Source of the DNA: Devosia sp. | GTDB lineage: Bacteria; Pseudomonadota; Alphaproteobacteria; Rhizobiales; Devosiaceae | Length of the DNA: 64,000 nucleotides | Direction of reading: 5' to 3' | Assembly: GCF_017744655.1 (NCBI RefSeq) | Contig: NZ_JAGIAW010000001.1 | Coordinates: 496,001-560,000 of the forward strand | Part shown: positions 20,740-29,522 of the stretch, in pieces | Position numbering within the stretch: position 1 is the first letter of the stretch | Layout of the letters: each line of letters opens with the position of its first letter | Program-made: the position numbers and the translations under genes | The notes under the pieces: generated by a model | What the model was told of the DNA's origin: nothing | Seen by the model: only the letters and a program-made list of their open reading frames with translations | Database searches by the model: none

Positions 20740-22914
20740 ATGAATACGCCACGTTTGCTGGGTGCACTGACTGCTGCCCTTCTGGCCTCGACCGTTTCGG
20801 CCAATGCTGCTGAGTACTTTAATCGTGTTGCCAGTTTTCCGGTCGCGCTCAACGCGCCCGAAGCCGAAGGCACGTCTTCGGAAATCATCACCGCGACCGA
20901 CGATGGCATGACGCTGATCTATTCCGACAGCCCCAATGGCGGCATCGGCTTCGTCGACATCACTGACGCTGCAGCCCCCAAGGCCGCCGGCTACATGGAT
21001 ATGGGCGGCGAACCCACCTCCGTGACCGTCATCGGTGGCAAGGCCTATGTGGCCGTCAACACCTCCGAGTCCTTCACCAATCCGTCGGGCAAGCTGGTTG
21101 TTGTCGATATCGCCGGCAAGTCCGTCGATGGTGAATTCGATCTCGGTGGCCAGCCGGATTCCATCGCGCACAACAAGGACAACACGATCCTTGCCATCGC
21201 CATTGAAAACGAGCGCGATGAAGACGTGAACGATGGCGCCATCCCGCAGGCCCCGTCGGGCTTCCTGGTTCTGGTGACGCTCGCTGACGGCGTGGTCACC
21301 CAGGATAACGTCAAGAAGGTTGAGCTGACTGGCCTTTCCGCCATTGCTCCCGATGATGCCGAAGCCGAATTCGTCTCGTTCAACGACAATGACGAAGTCG
21401 CCGTCACCATGCAGGAAAACAACTACGTCGTCATCGTCGACGCCAAGACCGGCACGGTCACTGGCGGCTTCGAAGCCGGTGAAACCGGCGTTGCCGGTGT
21501 CGATACCAAGAACGACGGCAAGATCGATTTCTCGGGCGAGAACAAGGTTGTTCCGCGTGAGCCGGATGCCGTGAAGTGGCTCGACAACGACCGTCTCGTT
21601 GTTGCCAATGAAGGTGATTGGAACGGTGGCTCGCGCGGCTTCACCATCTTCAACCGCGATGGTTCGGTTGCCTTCGACTCGGGCAATGCGCTCGACGTCA
21701 ACGCTGCCCAGATGGGCCACTACCCTGACTTCCGCAACAAGAAGGGCGTCGAGCCGGAAGGCCTCGAAGTCGCGACTTTTGGTGACAGCCAGTACATCTT
21801 CATCGCCGAAGAACGCTCCTCGCTGATCGCCATCTACAAGGACACTGGCGCCGAGCCGGAATTCGTTCAGTCGATCCCCTCGGGCATTTCGCCGGAAGGC
21901 CTCGTTGCCATCCCCGAGCGTAACCTTCTCGCTACGGCCAACGAAGTCGACCTCCGTGCTGACGGCCTCGCCGGCTCGCACGTTATGGTCTATGAGCTTT
22001 CCGAAGGCGAACCGGCCTATCCGCAGCTCGTCTCCGAGCTCGACGAAGACGGTCACCCGATTGGCTGGGCTGCCATTTCCGGCGCCGTTGCCGATGCTGA
22101 AAAGCCGGGCATTCTCTATGCCGTCAGCGACAGCGTCCTCTATGGCGCTCCGGCGATCTTCGAAATCGACGCGACCGCTCACCCGGCCCGCATCGTCAAG
22201 AAGACCGTCATCACCCGCAAGGGCGAAACCGCTCAGAAGCTCGATCTCGAAGGCATCACCCTCGATGGCGAAGGAGGCTTCTGGCTCGCCAATGAAGGCG
22301 ACAGCGACAAGCTCGTGCCGCATGCCCTGATCCATGTCGATGCCGAAGGCGCGATCCTGGCCGAAGTCGGCTTCCCGGTCGGCCTGCTCGCCGGCCAGAA
22401 GCGCTTTGGCGCCGAAGGCGTCGCCGCCATCGGTTCGGGCGACGAACAGACCCTGTGGGTCGCCATGCAGCGCGAATGGGGTGATGACGAAGCTGGCTTC
22501 GTGAAGCTCCTTTCCTACAAGCCTGCCAGCAAGGAATGGGCTGCCGTGCGCTACCCGCTCGAAGCTGCGCCGGAAGGTGGCTGGGTCGGCCTCAGCGAAA
22601 TCACCATCCATGGCGACTATGCCTATATCGTCGAACGCGACAACCAGATCGCCGACAAGGCCGGCCTCAAGGCCATCTACCGTGTCCCGGTCGCCGAACT
22701 CGCCGGTGCCGAACTCGGCGGCGAACTACCCGTCGTGACCAAGGAACTGGTGCGTGACCTGATCCCGGACCTCGCTTCGAACAATGGCTATGTCGTCGAC
22801 AAGGTCGAAAGCTTCGCCATCGACTCGACCGGCAAGGGCTATGTCATCACCGACAATGACGGTGTTGCCGACTCCTCGGGCGAGACCTTCTTCTGGTCCA
22901 TCGACCTCGAATAG
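20740..22914 (+). CDS. Exported phytase-like / esterase-like beta-propeller protein
   Basis: 724 residues with a signal peptide (MNTPRLLGALTAALLASTVSANA). Repeated VDI-strand and 'LVVVDIAGKS' blades suggest a beta-propeller in the first half. The second half has the features of the phytase-like esterase domain (PF13449): PEGLEVATFGDSQYIFIAEE, a DLEGITLDGEGGFWLANEGD block, VGLSEITIHGDYAYIVERDNQ and a C-terminal YVITDNDGV. It is predicted to be periplasmic or secreted and acidic. The strong GGGGGA ribosome binding site supports the ATG at 20740. A Pho-box-like repeat upstream suggests induction on phosphate limitation. The enzyme's true substrate is not established for this family. Confidence 0.85.
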   Translation: MNTPRLLGALTAALLASTVSANAAEYFNRVASFPVALNAPEAEGTSSEIITATDDGMTLIYSDSPNGGIGFVDITDAAAPKAAGYMDMGGEPTSVTVIGGKAYVAVNTSESFTNPSGKLVVVDIAGKSVDGEFDLGGQPDSIAHNKDNTILAIAIENERDEDVNDGAIPQAPSGFLVLVTLADGVVTQDNVKKVELTGLSAIAPDDAEAEFVSFNDNDEVAVTMQENNYVVIVDAKTGTVTGGFEAGETGVAGVDTKNDGKIDFSGENKVVPREPDAVKWLDNDRLVVANEGDWNGGSRGFTIFNRDGSVAFDSGNALDVNAAQMGHYPDFRNKKGVEPEGLEVATFGDSQYIFIAEERSSLIAIYKDTGAEPEFVQSIPSGISPEGLVAIPERNLLATANEVDLRADGLAGSHVMVYELSEGEPAYPQLVSELDEDGHPIGWAAISGAVADAEKPGILYAVSDSVLYGAPAIFEIDATAHPARIVKKTVITRKGETAQKLDLEGITLDGEGGFWLANEGDSDKLVPHALIHVDAEGAILAEVGFPVGLLAGQKRFGAEGVAAIGSGDEQTLWVAMQREWGDDEAGFVKLLSYKPASKEWAAVRYPLEAAPEGGWVGLSEITIHGDYAYIVERDNQIADKAGLKAIYRVPVAELAGAELGGELPVVTKELVRDLIPDLASNNGYVVDKVESFAIDSTGKGYVITDNDGVADSSGETFFWSIDLE

Positions 22915-22937
22915 GCTGCCCTCACACGAATAATCAG

Positions 22938-22967
22938 CGGCCGGACGAGAGTCCGGCCGTTATCATT
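22938..22967 (+). terminator. Rho-independent terminator after the phytase-like gene
   Basis: 9-bp stem CGGCCGGAC (22938-22946) with GTCCGGCCG (22951-22959), GAGA tetraloop, then a short T-rich tail. The tail is weaker than a canonical T-run. Confidence 0.8.
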
Positions 22968-23071
22968 TGAACGGATTGGATTCTTGTGCGGGATTCGCGT
23001 GGCTCGCACTTGCACGGGGACGGCAAGTCCCTACACTCGCGCTAGGAATCTGACATTCAGTTAGAGAAGCC

Positions 23072-26000
23072 GTGCTCAACCGGATCTACATCATCGTCGG
23101 TATTATCGCGATCCTGGCGCTGGCCGGCGCCTTCATTGCGCCGCGCTTCATCCAGTGGGGCGACTATCGCGATCGCATGGAGATGCTGGCCGAGGGCGTG
23201 TTCGGAACCGAAGTCACCATTCGGGGTGATATCGATTTTGCCCTTCTCCCGGCGCCTCGGCTGGCTTTCTCCGATGTGGTGATCGGTCCCGCGGACAAGC
23301 CTACCGCCACTGTCGGAGCCGTCGAAGCGCAGTTCGCGCTGATGGATTTTCTGCGCGACCAATACAATCTCTCCGCGCTTATCCTCAAATCGCCCGCGAT
23401 CGCCTTCGAGCTCGACGAAAATGGCCTCCTCACCAGCGGCGTGGATCTCTCTGGCGCAGGGCAGGGCGTAGCACTCGACCAGGCCCGCATCGAGAGCGGG
23501 CGCCTGACGCTGACGGATCGCCGGTCCGGCTCGACCTACGAACTCACCTCCATCAATGGCGACCTCCGTCTTGGCAGCTTTGCCGGGCCCTTCCAGTTTC
23601 AGGGCAACGCCAGCCGGGACGGCACAGCCTATAGCTTGCGCCTCAATAGCGGCTTGGTCGATGATGTCGGTTCCGCCCGGGTTTCCGCTTTCATCGCCGA
23701 GGCCGCTGGCCGTGGTTCTCTGACCCTTGATGGCGCCCTCGTTACGGGGCAGGCGCCGAAATTCGACGGCACGATGATCCTTAAGCAGGCGCCGCCGCCG
23801 GCCGAGCGCGCCGAGCAGATCCGCGGCAATCTGGTGCTGGAAAGCAAGGTCGCTGCCTCGACTGACCGGGTCGTTCTCAATGGCTATACCCTGCTGCCGG
23901 ATGAAAACCGGGCTGGCATGCGCCTTACCGGCGCGGCCAGCATTCAGCTCGGCGCGCGCACGTCGTTCGAAGCGGTGGTGTCGGGTGGCGTCTTCACCCT
24001 GCCGCCGCGCGATGCCGAGGAAGATGCGAGCCTGATGCCCTATGAACTGGTGCGCCTTCTCGGCGAATTGCCGGCGCCGCCGCTGCCGCCCATTCCGGGC
24101 GAGATCGGCATCGACCTCGCCGAAATCGGCCTGCGCGGCGCGGCTTTGCGCAATGTGCGCATCGATGCCAGCACCAATGGCGATATCTGGACCATTTCCA
24201 GCGCCGAGGCCGAACTGCCCGGCAATAGCCAGGTCAGCCTCACCGGCGCCCTGCGCAACGATAGCGGCGTCGCCGGTTTCAATGGCGACATCATCATCAC
24301 AACCACGCGCCTCGACGCCCTGAGCCAGCTCTGGCGCAAGGCGAGCGAAAACAGCCCGCTTTTCAATGTCCCGGCCGAACTCTCTGGTCAGGTCATATTA
24401 GCCGGCGATGCGCTCGGCTTTTCCCATGGCCGGCTCGTGCTCAACAACAAGGTCCATGCGCTCGAGCTGCGCCTGGGCTTTGGAGACGAACCGCGCCTCG
24501 ACCTCGTCGGTCGCTTCGACGATCTCGCTCCTGGTGACAGCGCCATTCTGGCCGCCATGTTCCCCGATCCGAACAGCGACCGCACTTTTGGCACCAGTTT
24601 TCCCGAAGGCAGCTTTTCCTTCAATAGCCAGACGATCCGCATTCTCGGCCTCGAGGCACAGGACCTCATAGCGGAGGGCAGTTGGTCCGGCTCGGGGCTG
24701 CGCTTCTCCAGGCTTGTCAGCAGCGATTGGGGCGGAATCGGCATCAATGCCTCAGGCGATCTGGCGGGAACGCTGGCCAACCCAGCGCTCACCGGCTCTG
24801 GCCATGTCGATGTCGGCGCCGCCAATGCCCCGGCGCTCGACGCGATCTATGGCTTCCTGGGCGTGCCGACCAATTGGCGCCCGGTGCTCGATCGGTCCGT
24901 GCCCGCTTCGCTCGATTTCGCGCTGCTCGGTGGCGACAATCCCGGCTCGCAGCGTTTCACCCTCAACGGCACTGCGGGCGTCGCGCATCTCGATCTCGCC
25001 ATCGATATGGCGGGCGGCCTCAGCGGCGTCTCGGAAGGCCATGTTCAGGTCATCGGCTCGCTCGAAGCCAGCAAAGGCGGCGATCTCGTTCGCCAGCTTG
25101 ACGCGTCCGATATGTCGCTGTTCTCAGGCAATGAATCCGCCTTCCTCAGCCTTTTTGCAGAGGGTGATGCGGCCGCCGGTTTCGATGCGCGCCTTTCCAT
25201 CGGCCAGGGCAACGAACTCCTGGCCTTCGGCGGCGAGCTTTCCGTTCTTGAAAGCGGCGAACTGGCCGGCACCGGCACGCTCGATGTGGCGCTCGATGAT
25301 GGCTCCGGCCTCGCGGCGCTGGCTGGTGGCACGGGTATCGGCCTGGGGTCGCTTCAAGCCAGTGCCGGCGTCGAATTCTATGGCCTCCAGTCCATCGCCG
25401 TGACCGGCATTGCCGGCACCTCGGCCGGCACAGCCTTTTCGGGCGATGTGGCCGTGGAGCAGGTGGCGCTGCGCCCCAGTGTGCAGGGCGCGCTGCATTT
25501 CGATCGGTTGTCGGGCCAGGGCCTTGCCGCAGCATTGCTTTCGCCCGTCGCCCTTGTCCCCGGTGACGGCCTGTGGCCGGAAGGCCCACTCGCTGCCAGC
25601 AACAGGACCCGCACCACGCGCGGCGCCATTGCCATAACGGCCGGCGAGATCGCGCTGGGCACTTCCATGCTCACGGATGCGGCCTTTGACCTCACATGGG
25701 ACCAGCAGACCCTGGCCATTTCCAACCTCAAGGGGTCGATCGGCGGGGGCAGCCTCAATGCCACCCTTAGCCATTGTTGCGCGGGACCGTTGACCGATCG
25801 GACGATTACCGGCCGCGTGTCGCTGGACAATGTCGCGATTACCTCTCTCCTGACCTCCGACGCCGCATCGGGCCTTTCTGCCCGCCTCACCGGCAGCGGC
25901 AGTTTTGAAGGCACCGGCGCCTCGCTCGCCGAAGTCGTTTCGAGCCTTGCCGGCGAAGGTAATTTCTCGCTCGCCGATCTGTCGCTCGACAGGCTCAATC

Positions 26001-26701
26001 CAGGCGTTTATCCTGCCCTTGCCGGGCTGCAGGATGTGCTCAATATCGACGCCGAAGCCCTCGATATTCTCATCGATCAATCGCTGGGGCAGGGACCTTT
26101 CACCGCGTCCAAGGCGAACGGCGCCTTTGCCATTGCCGGCGGCACCTTACGCCTTGCCAATCTGATCATCGAGGGCAGTGGCGCCCGGCTGGCTGGCGGC
26201 ATCGATTTCGCTCTCTCCTCGCTTGGGCTCAATGGCAGCTTTGTGCTGACCCCGTTCAGCTATGTCGATCCGTCGGGTCTCATCGAAAATGACGCGGCGC
26301 GGATTGTCGCGCGGCTGAGTGGCACCGTCCTTGCGCCGGTCGTCGAACTTGATACCACCGAACTGATCGCCGCCATCCAGGTCCGCGCAAACGAGCTAGA
26401 GGTCGACAGGCTCGAAGCCCTGCGTATCGAAGACGAGGAACGCCAGCGCGCGGCCGCTGCCGAGCGCAATCGGCTGATCGAGGAACAGCGCCGCAAGGCC
26501 GCCGAAGAAGCCGCGGCGCGCGCTGCTGCCGAAGAGGCCGCCCGCCAGGCACTGGAGGAACAGCAAGGTACGCGCGCAACCCCGCCAGTTGAGGCCCCGG
26601 ACACGCCGGCACCGGCAGCCCCCACCCCGCCGCTAAACCTGGGCTTTCAGCCCGGCGTGAATAATTCGCCCGCCGGGCCAGTCAATCTGCTTTTTCGATA
26701 G
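23072..26701 (+). CDS. AsmA family protein (large)
   Basis: 1209-residue AsmA-type envelope protein, anchored by one N-terminal transmembrane helix (about 6-25) and otherwise periplasmic. The opening FIQWGDYRDRMEMLAEGVFGTEVTIRGDIDFALLPAPRLAFSDV region carries the family signature (a segment akin to that of chorein/VPS13-type lipid-transport proteins). The rest is a long repeat of beta-strands, and the last ~110 residues form a charged Glu/Arg/Ala coiled coil ending in a Pro-rich tail. The start is GTG at 23072. Members are thought to help move lipids between the two membranes. Its 3' end overlaps the convergent RHH gene by 20 bp. Confidence 0.93.
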   Translation: MLNRIYIIVGIIAILALAGAFIAPRFIQWGDYRDRMEMLAEGVFGTEVTIRGDIDFALLPAPRLAFSDVVIGPADKPTATVGAVEAQFALMDFLRDQYNLSALILKSPAIAFELDENGLLTSGVDLSGAGQGVALDQARIESGRLTLTDRRSGSTYELTSINGDLRLGSFAGPFQFQGNASRDGTAYSLRLNSGLVDDVGSARVSAFIAEAAGRGSLTLDGALVTGQAPKFDGTMILKQAPPPAERAEQIRGNLVLESKVAASTDRVVLNGYTLLPDENRAGMRLTGAASIQLGARTSFEAVVSGGVFTLPPRDAEEDASLMPYELVRLLGELPAPPLPPIPGEIGIDLAEIGLRGAALRNVRIDASTNGDIWTISSAEAELPGNSQVSLTGALRNDSGVAGFNGDIIITTTRLDALSQLWRKASENSPLFNVPAELSGQVILAGDALGFSHGRLVLNNKVHALELRLGFGDEPRLDLVGRFDDLAPGDSAILAAMFPDPNSDRTFGTSFPEGSFSFNSQTIRILGLEAQDLIAEGSWSGSGLRFSRLVSSDWGGIGINASGDLAGTLANPALTGSGHVDVGAANAPALDAIYGFLGVPTNWRPVLDRSVPASLDFALLGGDNPGSQRFTLNGTAGVAHLDLAIDMAGGLSGVSEGHVQVIGSLEASKGGDLVRQLDASDMSLFSGNESAFLSLFAEGDAAAGFDARLSIGQGNELLAFGGELSVLESGELAGTGTLDVALDDGSGLAALAGGTGIGLGSLQASAGVEFYGLQSIAVTGIAGTSAGTAFSGDVAVEQVALRPSVQGALHFDRLSGQGLAAALLSPVALVPGDGLWPEGPLAASNRTRTTRGAIAITAGEIALGTSMLTDAAFDLTWDQQTLAISNLKGSIGGGSLNATLSHCCAGPLTDRTITGRVSLDNVAITSLLTSDAASGLSARLTGSGSFEGTGASLAEVVSSLAGEGNFSLADLSLDRLNPGVYPALAGLQDVLNIDAEALDILIDQSLGQGPFTASKANGAFAIAGGTLRLANLIIEGSGARLAGGIDFALSSLGLNGSFVLTPFSYVDPSGLIENDAARIVARLSGTVLAPVVELDTTELIAAIQVRANELEVDRLEALRIEDEERQRAAAAERNRLIEEQRRKAAEEAAARAAAEEAARQALEEQQGTRATPPVEAPDTPAPAAPTPPLNLGFQPGVNNSPAGPVNLLFR

Positions 26702-26912
26702 GTTCCCCCACCTGAGCCCGATACCACGCGAGGATCGATAGTCGAATGGCGGAGGAGAGGTTGGCCGCTTCCCGCGTCTCGTCGATTTCCCGCACCAGAC
26801 CGGCAAGGCTCAGTCCGCGCACCGAAGCGATATCTTCGAGCGCAAGCCAGAATTCGGGCTCAAGAGCTATAGAGGTGCGGTGGCCGGCGATCGAGAAGGA
26901 CCGCTTCTGCAT
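26682..26912 (-). CDS. Ribbon-helix-helix domain protein
   Basis: 76 residues. The segment HRTSIALEPEFWLALEDIASVRGLSLAGLVREIDETR matches the RHH_4 (PF13467) family: an N-terminal beta strand, then two helices. Such proteins are usually DNA-binding. It is not next to a toxin gene; instead it lies between asmA (convergent, overlapping 20 bp) and sspB (same strand, 15 bp upstream), so it is likely to be the last gene of the sspB unit. The target is unknown. Confidence 0.85.
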   Translation of the reverse strand: MQKRSFSIAGHRTSIALEPEFWLALEDIASVRGLSLAGLVREIDETREAANLSSAIRLSILAWYRAQVGEPIEKAD

Positions 26913-26927
26913 CAGCCGGTCCGAAAA

Positions 26928-27419
26928 TCAGGGCTTCTTGCGAAAAGCGTCGAGGCTGACGACCTTTTCGCCGCTCTGCTCGCCTTCCGCAGTTTCACCC
27001 TTTTCGGTGCGTTCTGCCTTGGCATCGGCTGCGTCTTCTTCCGAGCCATCCTCGCGCGGCGCGGTGGCCGGGTCGAACTGCAGGCCAAACTGTACTGAGG
27101 GGTCGAAGAAGCCCTTGATGGCGGCAAAGGGGATCACCAGCGTTTCGGGCACGCCGTCGAAGCTGAGGCCGACTTCAAAACCGGTCTCGTTGACCTTGAG
27201 GTCCCAATACTGGTTTTGCAGCACGATGGTCATTTCCTTGTCGTACTGCGTGAGCAATTTCTCGCTGAGGCGCACGCCGGGCGCGCGGGTGGCGAAGGAA
27301 ATGAAGAAGTGATGTTCGCCGGGAAGACCAGTGCGGGACACTTCGGCCAAAACCTTGCGCACGACGCCGCGCAGGGCTTCCTGGGCGAGAATGTCGTAAC
27401 GCAGATGATCTTCGGCCAT
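26928..27419 (-). CDS. sspB: SspB family ClpXP adaptor
   Basis: Delivers ssrA-tagged proteins to ClpXP protease. The protein (163 residues) has the alpha-type SspB fold, with HFFISFATRAPGVRLSEKL and MTIVLQNQYWDL matching the tag-binding domain, an acidic disordered linker (about residues 120-148) and the C-terminal VVSLDAFRKKP tail, which is the ClpX docking peptide. The ATG at 27419 is the clear start. It lies about 100 bp downstream of the tmRNA gene that supplies its substrate tag, which is a strong functional pairing. Confidence 0.95.
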   Translation of the reverse strand: MAEDHLRYDILAQEALRGVVRKVLAEVSRTGLPGEHHFFISFATRAPGVRLSEKLLTQYDKEMTIVLQNQYWDLKVNETGFEVGLSFDGVPETLVIPFAAIKGFFDPSVQFGLQFDPATAPREDGSEEDAADAKAERTEKGETAEGEQSGEKVVSLDAFRKKP

Positions 27420-27524
27420 TTTAGTTCCTTGGTGGTCTCAATGCCCGGCAGAATCCGAACGGCCCATATCAGCCTTACGTTCCCGAACTTTTCAAGGACT
27501 AAGGCACAAGTGTCGGGGGGAATA

Positions 27525-27848
27525 GAGGAAAAGTGCAGGCTTCTGTTGCCAGGTGCCTGCGAACCCCGCCTGTCGCCCGGCTAGGAGCGGAGGACTTTAA
27601 TTCCCAGTGCTAGCACCGCTTACGCGGCGAGAGCGACCGGAGCCTTATTGTTGTCATTAGCAACTATAAGTTTCGGACCGATAACGGTGGTACCTCACCG
27701 AGCAAAAGCACACTCTTTACGCCCTCGTCGATCCTATTTCGTCCCCGTTGGCTCCCCCGAGAGGGGAGATGGTGGAGACGCCGGGTACCGCCCCCGGGTC
27801 CGATGGGTTTATTACAATGACAGTTTATCGCCATAGCCCCGAAGGGCA
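27525..27848 (-). ncRNA. ssrA: Two-piece (circularly permuted) tmRNA
   Basis: Read on the minus strand, the acceptor piece comes first, ending in CTCCACCA at 27770, then a 23-base processed segment and the coding piece starting GGGGACG at 27746. GGGGACG pairs with CGUCUCC to form the acceptor stem, with a G-U pair at position 3, the alanyl-tRNA identity element. The tag frame (27661 to 27620) encodes ANDNNKAPVALAA followed by TAA, a typical alphaproteobacterial degradation tag ending in LAA. The T-arm shows CCGGG/CCCGG around a 7-base loop. The 5' end (~27848) is inferred from the promoter and the 3' end (~27525) from a closing GCAGGC/GCCTGC hairpin, so both are approximate. Confidence 0.93.
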
Positions 27849-27853
27849 CGTTC

Positions 27854-27882
27854 TATATAGGTGAGGGTGGCCCCAGATGCAA
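27854..27882 (-). promoter_or_regulatory. Promoter of ssrA
   Basis: On the minus strand, TTGCAT (27882-27877) and TATATA (27859-27854) are 17 bases apart, a good sigma-70-type spacing. The start would be around 27848. Confidence 0.75.
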
Positions 27883-27940
27883 ATGCGGCGGAGGATAAAT
27901 TCCGCCGCTGCCATTTGGCGTATCGGCGCCGCCTCGGCGA

Positions 27941-28102
27941 TTACGACGGCACGGTTTCGGTCTCGTCATTGGTGCGATCAGGGACGGGGCCTGATCCGCC
28001 GCTCTGGCTGATCACTACATAGCCGATAACGGCCACAACGGCGATGATCACGATGATGACGAGCGACCGGCTGATCCCGCGATCTCCGCTACGATTGCTC
28101 AT
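27941..28102 (-). CDS. Small single-pass membrane protein
   Basis: 53 residues beginning MSNRSGDRGISRS, then a hydrophobic Ile/Val stretch (about 14-33) that would span the membrane, and an acidic, Thr-rich tail. The ATG at 28102 lies inside the last codons of the upstream gene (14-base overlap) and has GGAGGAG at proper distance, so the two are likely coupled in translation. An ATG two codons earlier is too close to the site. No homologue is recognised. Confidence 0.75.
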   Translation of the reverse strand: MSNRSGDRGISRSLVIIVIIAVVAVIGYVVISQSGGSGPVPDRTNDETETVPS

Positions 28103-28256
28103 CGCCATTCTCCTCCTTCGGCTGCTGGTTGGGATCGGGCGGCAGTCCGCCCCCTTCGGAAACAGGTGTCTCGTCGGCGTCACTGCCGGGCTCGACGTCT
28201 TTCAGGTCGGGATTGCGCGGCCGTTTTTCGTCATCAGGCTCGGGATTGTTCTGCAT
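28089..28256 (-). CDS. Small acidic hydrophilic protein
   Basis: 55 residues starting MQNNPEPDDEKRPRNP, rich in Asp, Glu, Pro and Asn and probably disordered. GGAGG lies six bases before the ATG at 28256. The stop (28089) falls 14 bases inside the next gene. The frame is short enough that automatic gene callers may miss it; the good ribosome binding site and the overlap with the next start support it. Function unknown. Confidence 0.7.
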   Translation of the reverse strand: MQNNPEPDDEKRPRNPDLKDVEPGSDADETPVSEGGGLPPDPNQQPKEENGDEQS

Positions 28257-28365
28257 GGGAACCTCCATGAGGTTTCCAATGGGCCACCGCCGCGGCAGTT
28301 CCCAAGATTACCAATTTCGTCAACGCCAATGAAGGAACTCCGTCGGAATGGCCCGTGCCTGCTCG

Positions 28366-28581
28366 TCACCGTCCGAAGGGTTTAGGCGTTGCGTCGGAAT
28401 CGTTGTCGGAGGAGTGCTCTGGCGGCTGGCGCTTCTTTTCCAACGCTTTGGCAGTCGCGTCGAGGTCGCTGGCACGCGCAGCCGAACGAGCCGAGGCTTC
28501 GTGCTCCGTGTCGACTTTGGTTCCGTCGGACATGTCGACGTGAAACTTCCCATCCTTATTGATGTGAACAGGCGTGGTCAT
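28366..28581 (-). CDS. Small hydrophilic protein of unknown function
   Basis: 71 residues beginning MTTPVHINKDGKFHVDMSD, mainly hydrophilic with Ala/Ser/Asp and Lys/Glu. The AGGAG before the ATG (minus strand, about 28594-28590) is strong. Its layout (a short beta-hairpin-like start and a helical tail) faintly recalls DUF2188 proteins, but I would not assign it. It precedes the two smaller genes on the same strand by 109 bp. It has no signal peptide. Confidence 0.72.
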   Translation of the reverse strand: MTTPVHINKDGKFHVDMSDGTKVDTEHEASARSAARASDLDATAKALEKKRQPPEHSSDNDSDATPKPFGR

Positions 28582-28748
28582 GGATCTACTCCTTTAGAGT
28601 TGTCCGATGAGCCTGCTTCGAATGTGGGCAATGAACAAGAGCTGTCTGCAAGTCCTGTTCTGTACGAGCATTCTACGGATTAACCCCGAATATACCTCGC
28701 AAGTGTCATCTGCCAAACCTACGAACGGGCTTGGCGGGTGGATTGAGG

Positions 28749-29279
28749 GTGGCGACGGGCAGGCAGTTTTTTGGGGGCAGGACCAGGCGCCGTAGAAGGC
28801 GCGCATGGTTCAACCTGCCGCTGGCGCCCTTGCTCTTTATCGGCATCGTCGCCATGGCTGCTGTCAGCATTCGGGAAACCGGGCTCGCCACGTTCCTCCT
28901 CGATCCACCATCGCAGGTCCTCGAGACCATAGCGCCACGCAGCTTTGGCCTTTGCGGCGGCGGCGTGCGAAAAACCTGCGTCGTTGACGGTGACACATTT
29001 TGGGTCGATGGTACGAAAATCCGCATCGCCGATATCAACACGCCGGAAACCAGCCAGCCACAATGCGCAGAAGAGGCCGCGCTGGGCCGCAAGGCATCCC
29101 TCCGCCTCGCAGAACTTCTCAGTGGCACGGCCCTCGATCTGCGCGCCGCCGATCGCGACGAAGACCAGTATGGGCGCAAGTTGCGGGTGGTTGAGCGCGA
29201 TGGGCGCTCCGTCGGGCAGGTGCTGGTCGCCGAAGGGCTGGCGCATGAATGGCGCGGCCGCCGCGAAAGCTGGTGCTAG
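28749..29279 (+). CDS. Thermonuclease-family (SNase-like) protein
   Basis: 176 residues. A basic N-terminus (GGRTRRRRRRAWFN) leads into a transmembrane anchor (about 23-42), followed by the SNase domain. Catalytic residues are visible: DGDTFWVDG, R and E in KIRIADINTPET, and R in DQYGRKLRVV, corresponding to the Asp-Arg-Glu-Arg of staphylococcal nuclease. It likely works in the periplasm on nucleic acids. The start is uncertain: GTG at 28749 has GGTGGA at about 8 bases, while TTG codons at 28731 and 28743 are alternatives. Confidence 0.87.
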   Translation: MATGRQFFGGRTRRRRRRAWFNLPLAPLLFIGIVAMAAVSIRETGLATFLLDPPSQVLETIAPRSFGLCGGGVRKTCVVDGDTFWVDGTKIRIADINTPETSQPQCAEEAALGRKASLRLAELLSGTALDLRAADRDEDQYGRKLRVVERDGRSVGQVLVAEGLAHEWRGRRESWC

Positions 29280-29282
29280 GCC

Positions 29283-29522
29283 CTAGCGGTTCCAGTCCAT
29301 CCGCATATAGACATAGCCGTCTTCCAGCTCTTCAAGCATTTGCCCCAGCCGCTTCTGCTTGGTCGCTTCCTGTTTGGCATGGTTGATCCACATCAGGTAG
29401 TCGTTGCGCTGATAGGGCGGGCGCGCATCATATTGTTCGCGAAGACCGCGCTCTTCGAGCGCGGCCCTGACGAATTCGGGCATGTCCTCGCGCTTGCGCA
29501 AGGGGCGCAGGACCGGGCTCAC
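29283..29522 (-). CDS. YdeI/OmpD-associated family protein
   Basis: 79 residues with the PF13376-type block PPYQRNDYLMWINHAKQ followed by TKQKRLGQMLEELEDG. Named after a bacteriocin-protection protein, but the role in this lineage is not known. The GTG start at 29522 overlaps the ridA stop by four bases (GTGA), so it is the second gene of a ridA unit. An internal ATG at 29483 would give 66 residues. Confidence 0.85.
   Translation of the reverse strand: MSPVLRPLRKREDMPEFVRAALEERGLREQYDARPPYQRNDYLMWINHAKQEATKQKRLGQMLEELEDGYVYMRMDWNR

Noticed and set aside
20725..22611. 628-codon open frame opposite the phytase-like gene
   Set aside because: Antisense shadow; the plus strand has the signal peptide, ribosome binding site and conserved blocks.
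26682..26912. Antitoxin of a toxin-antitoxin pair
   Set aside because: The ribbon-helix-helix protein has no small toxin-like partner on either side; it follows sspB.
28582..28748. General-stress (EcfG-type) promoter before the small genes
   Set aside because: I looked for GGAAC and GTT at the usual spacing upstream of 28581 and 28256 and found no convincing match.
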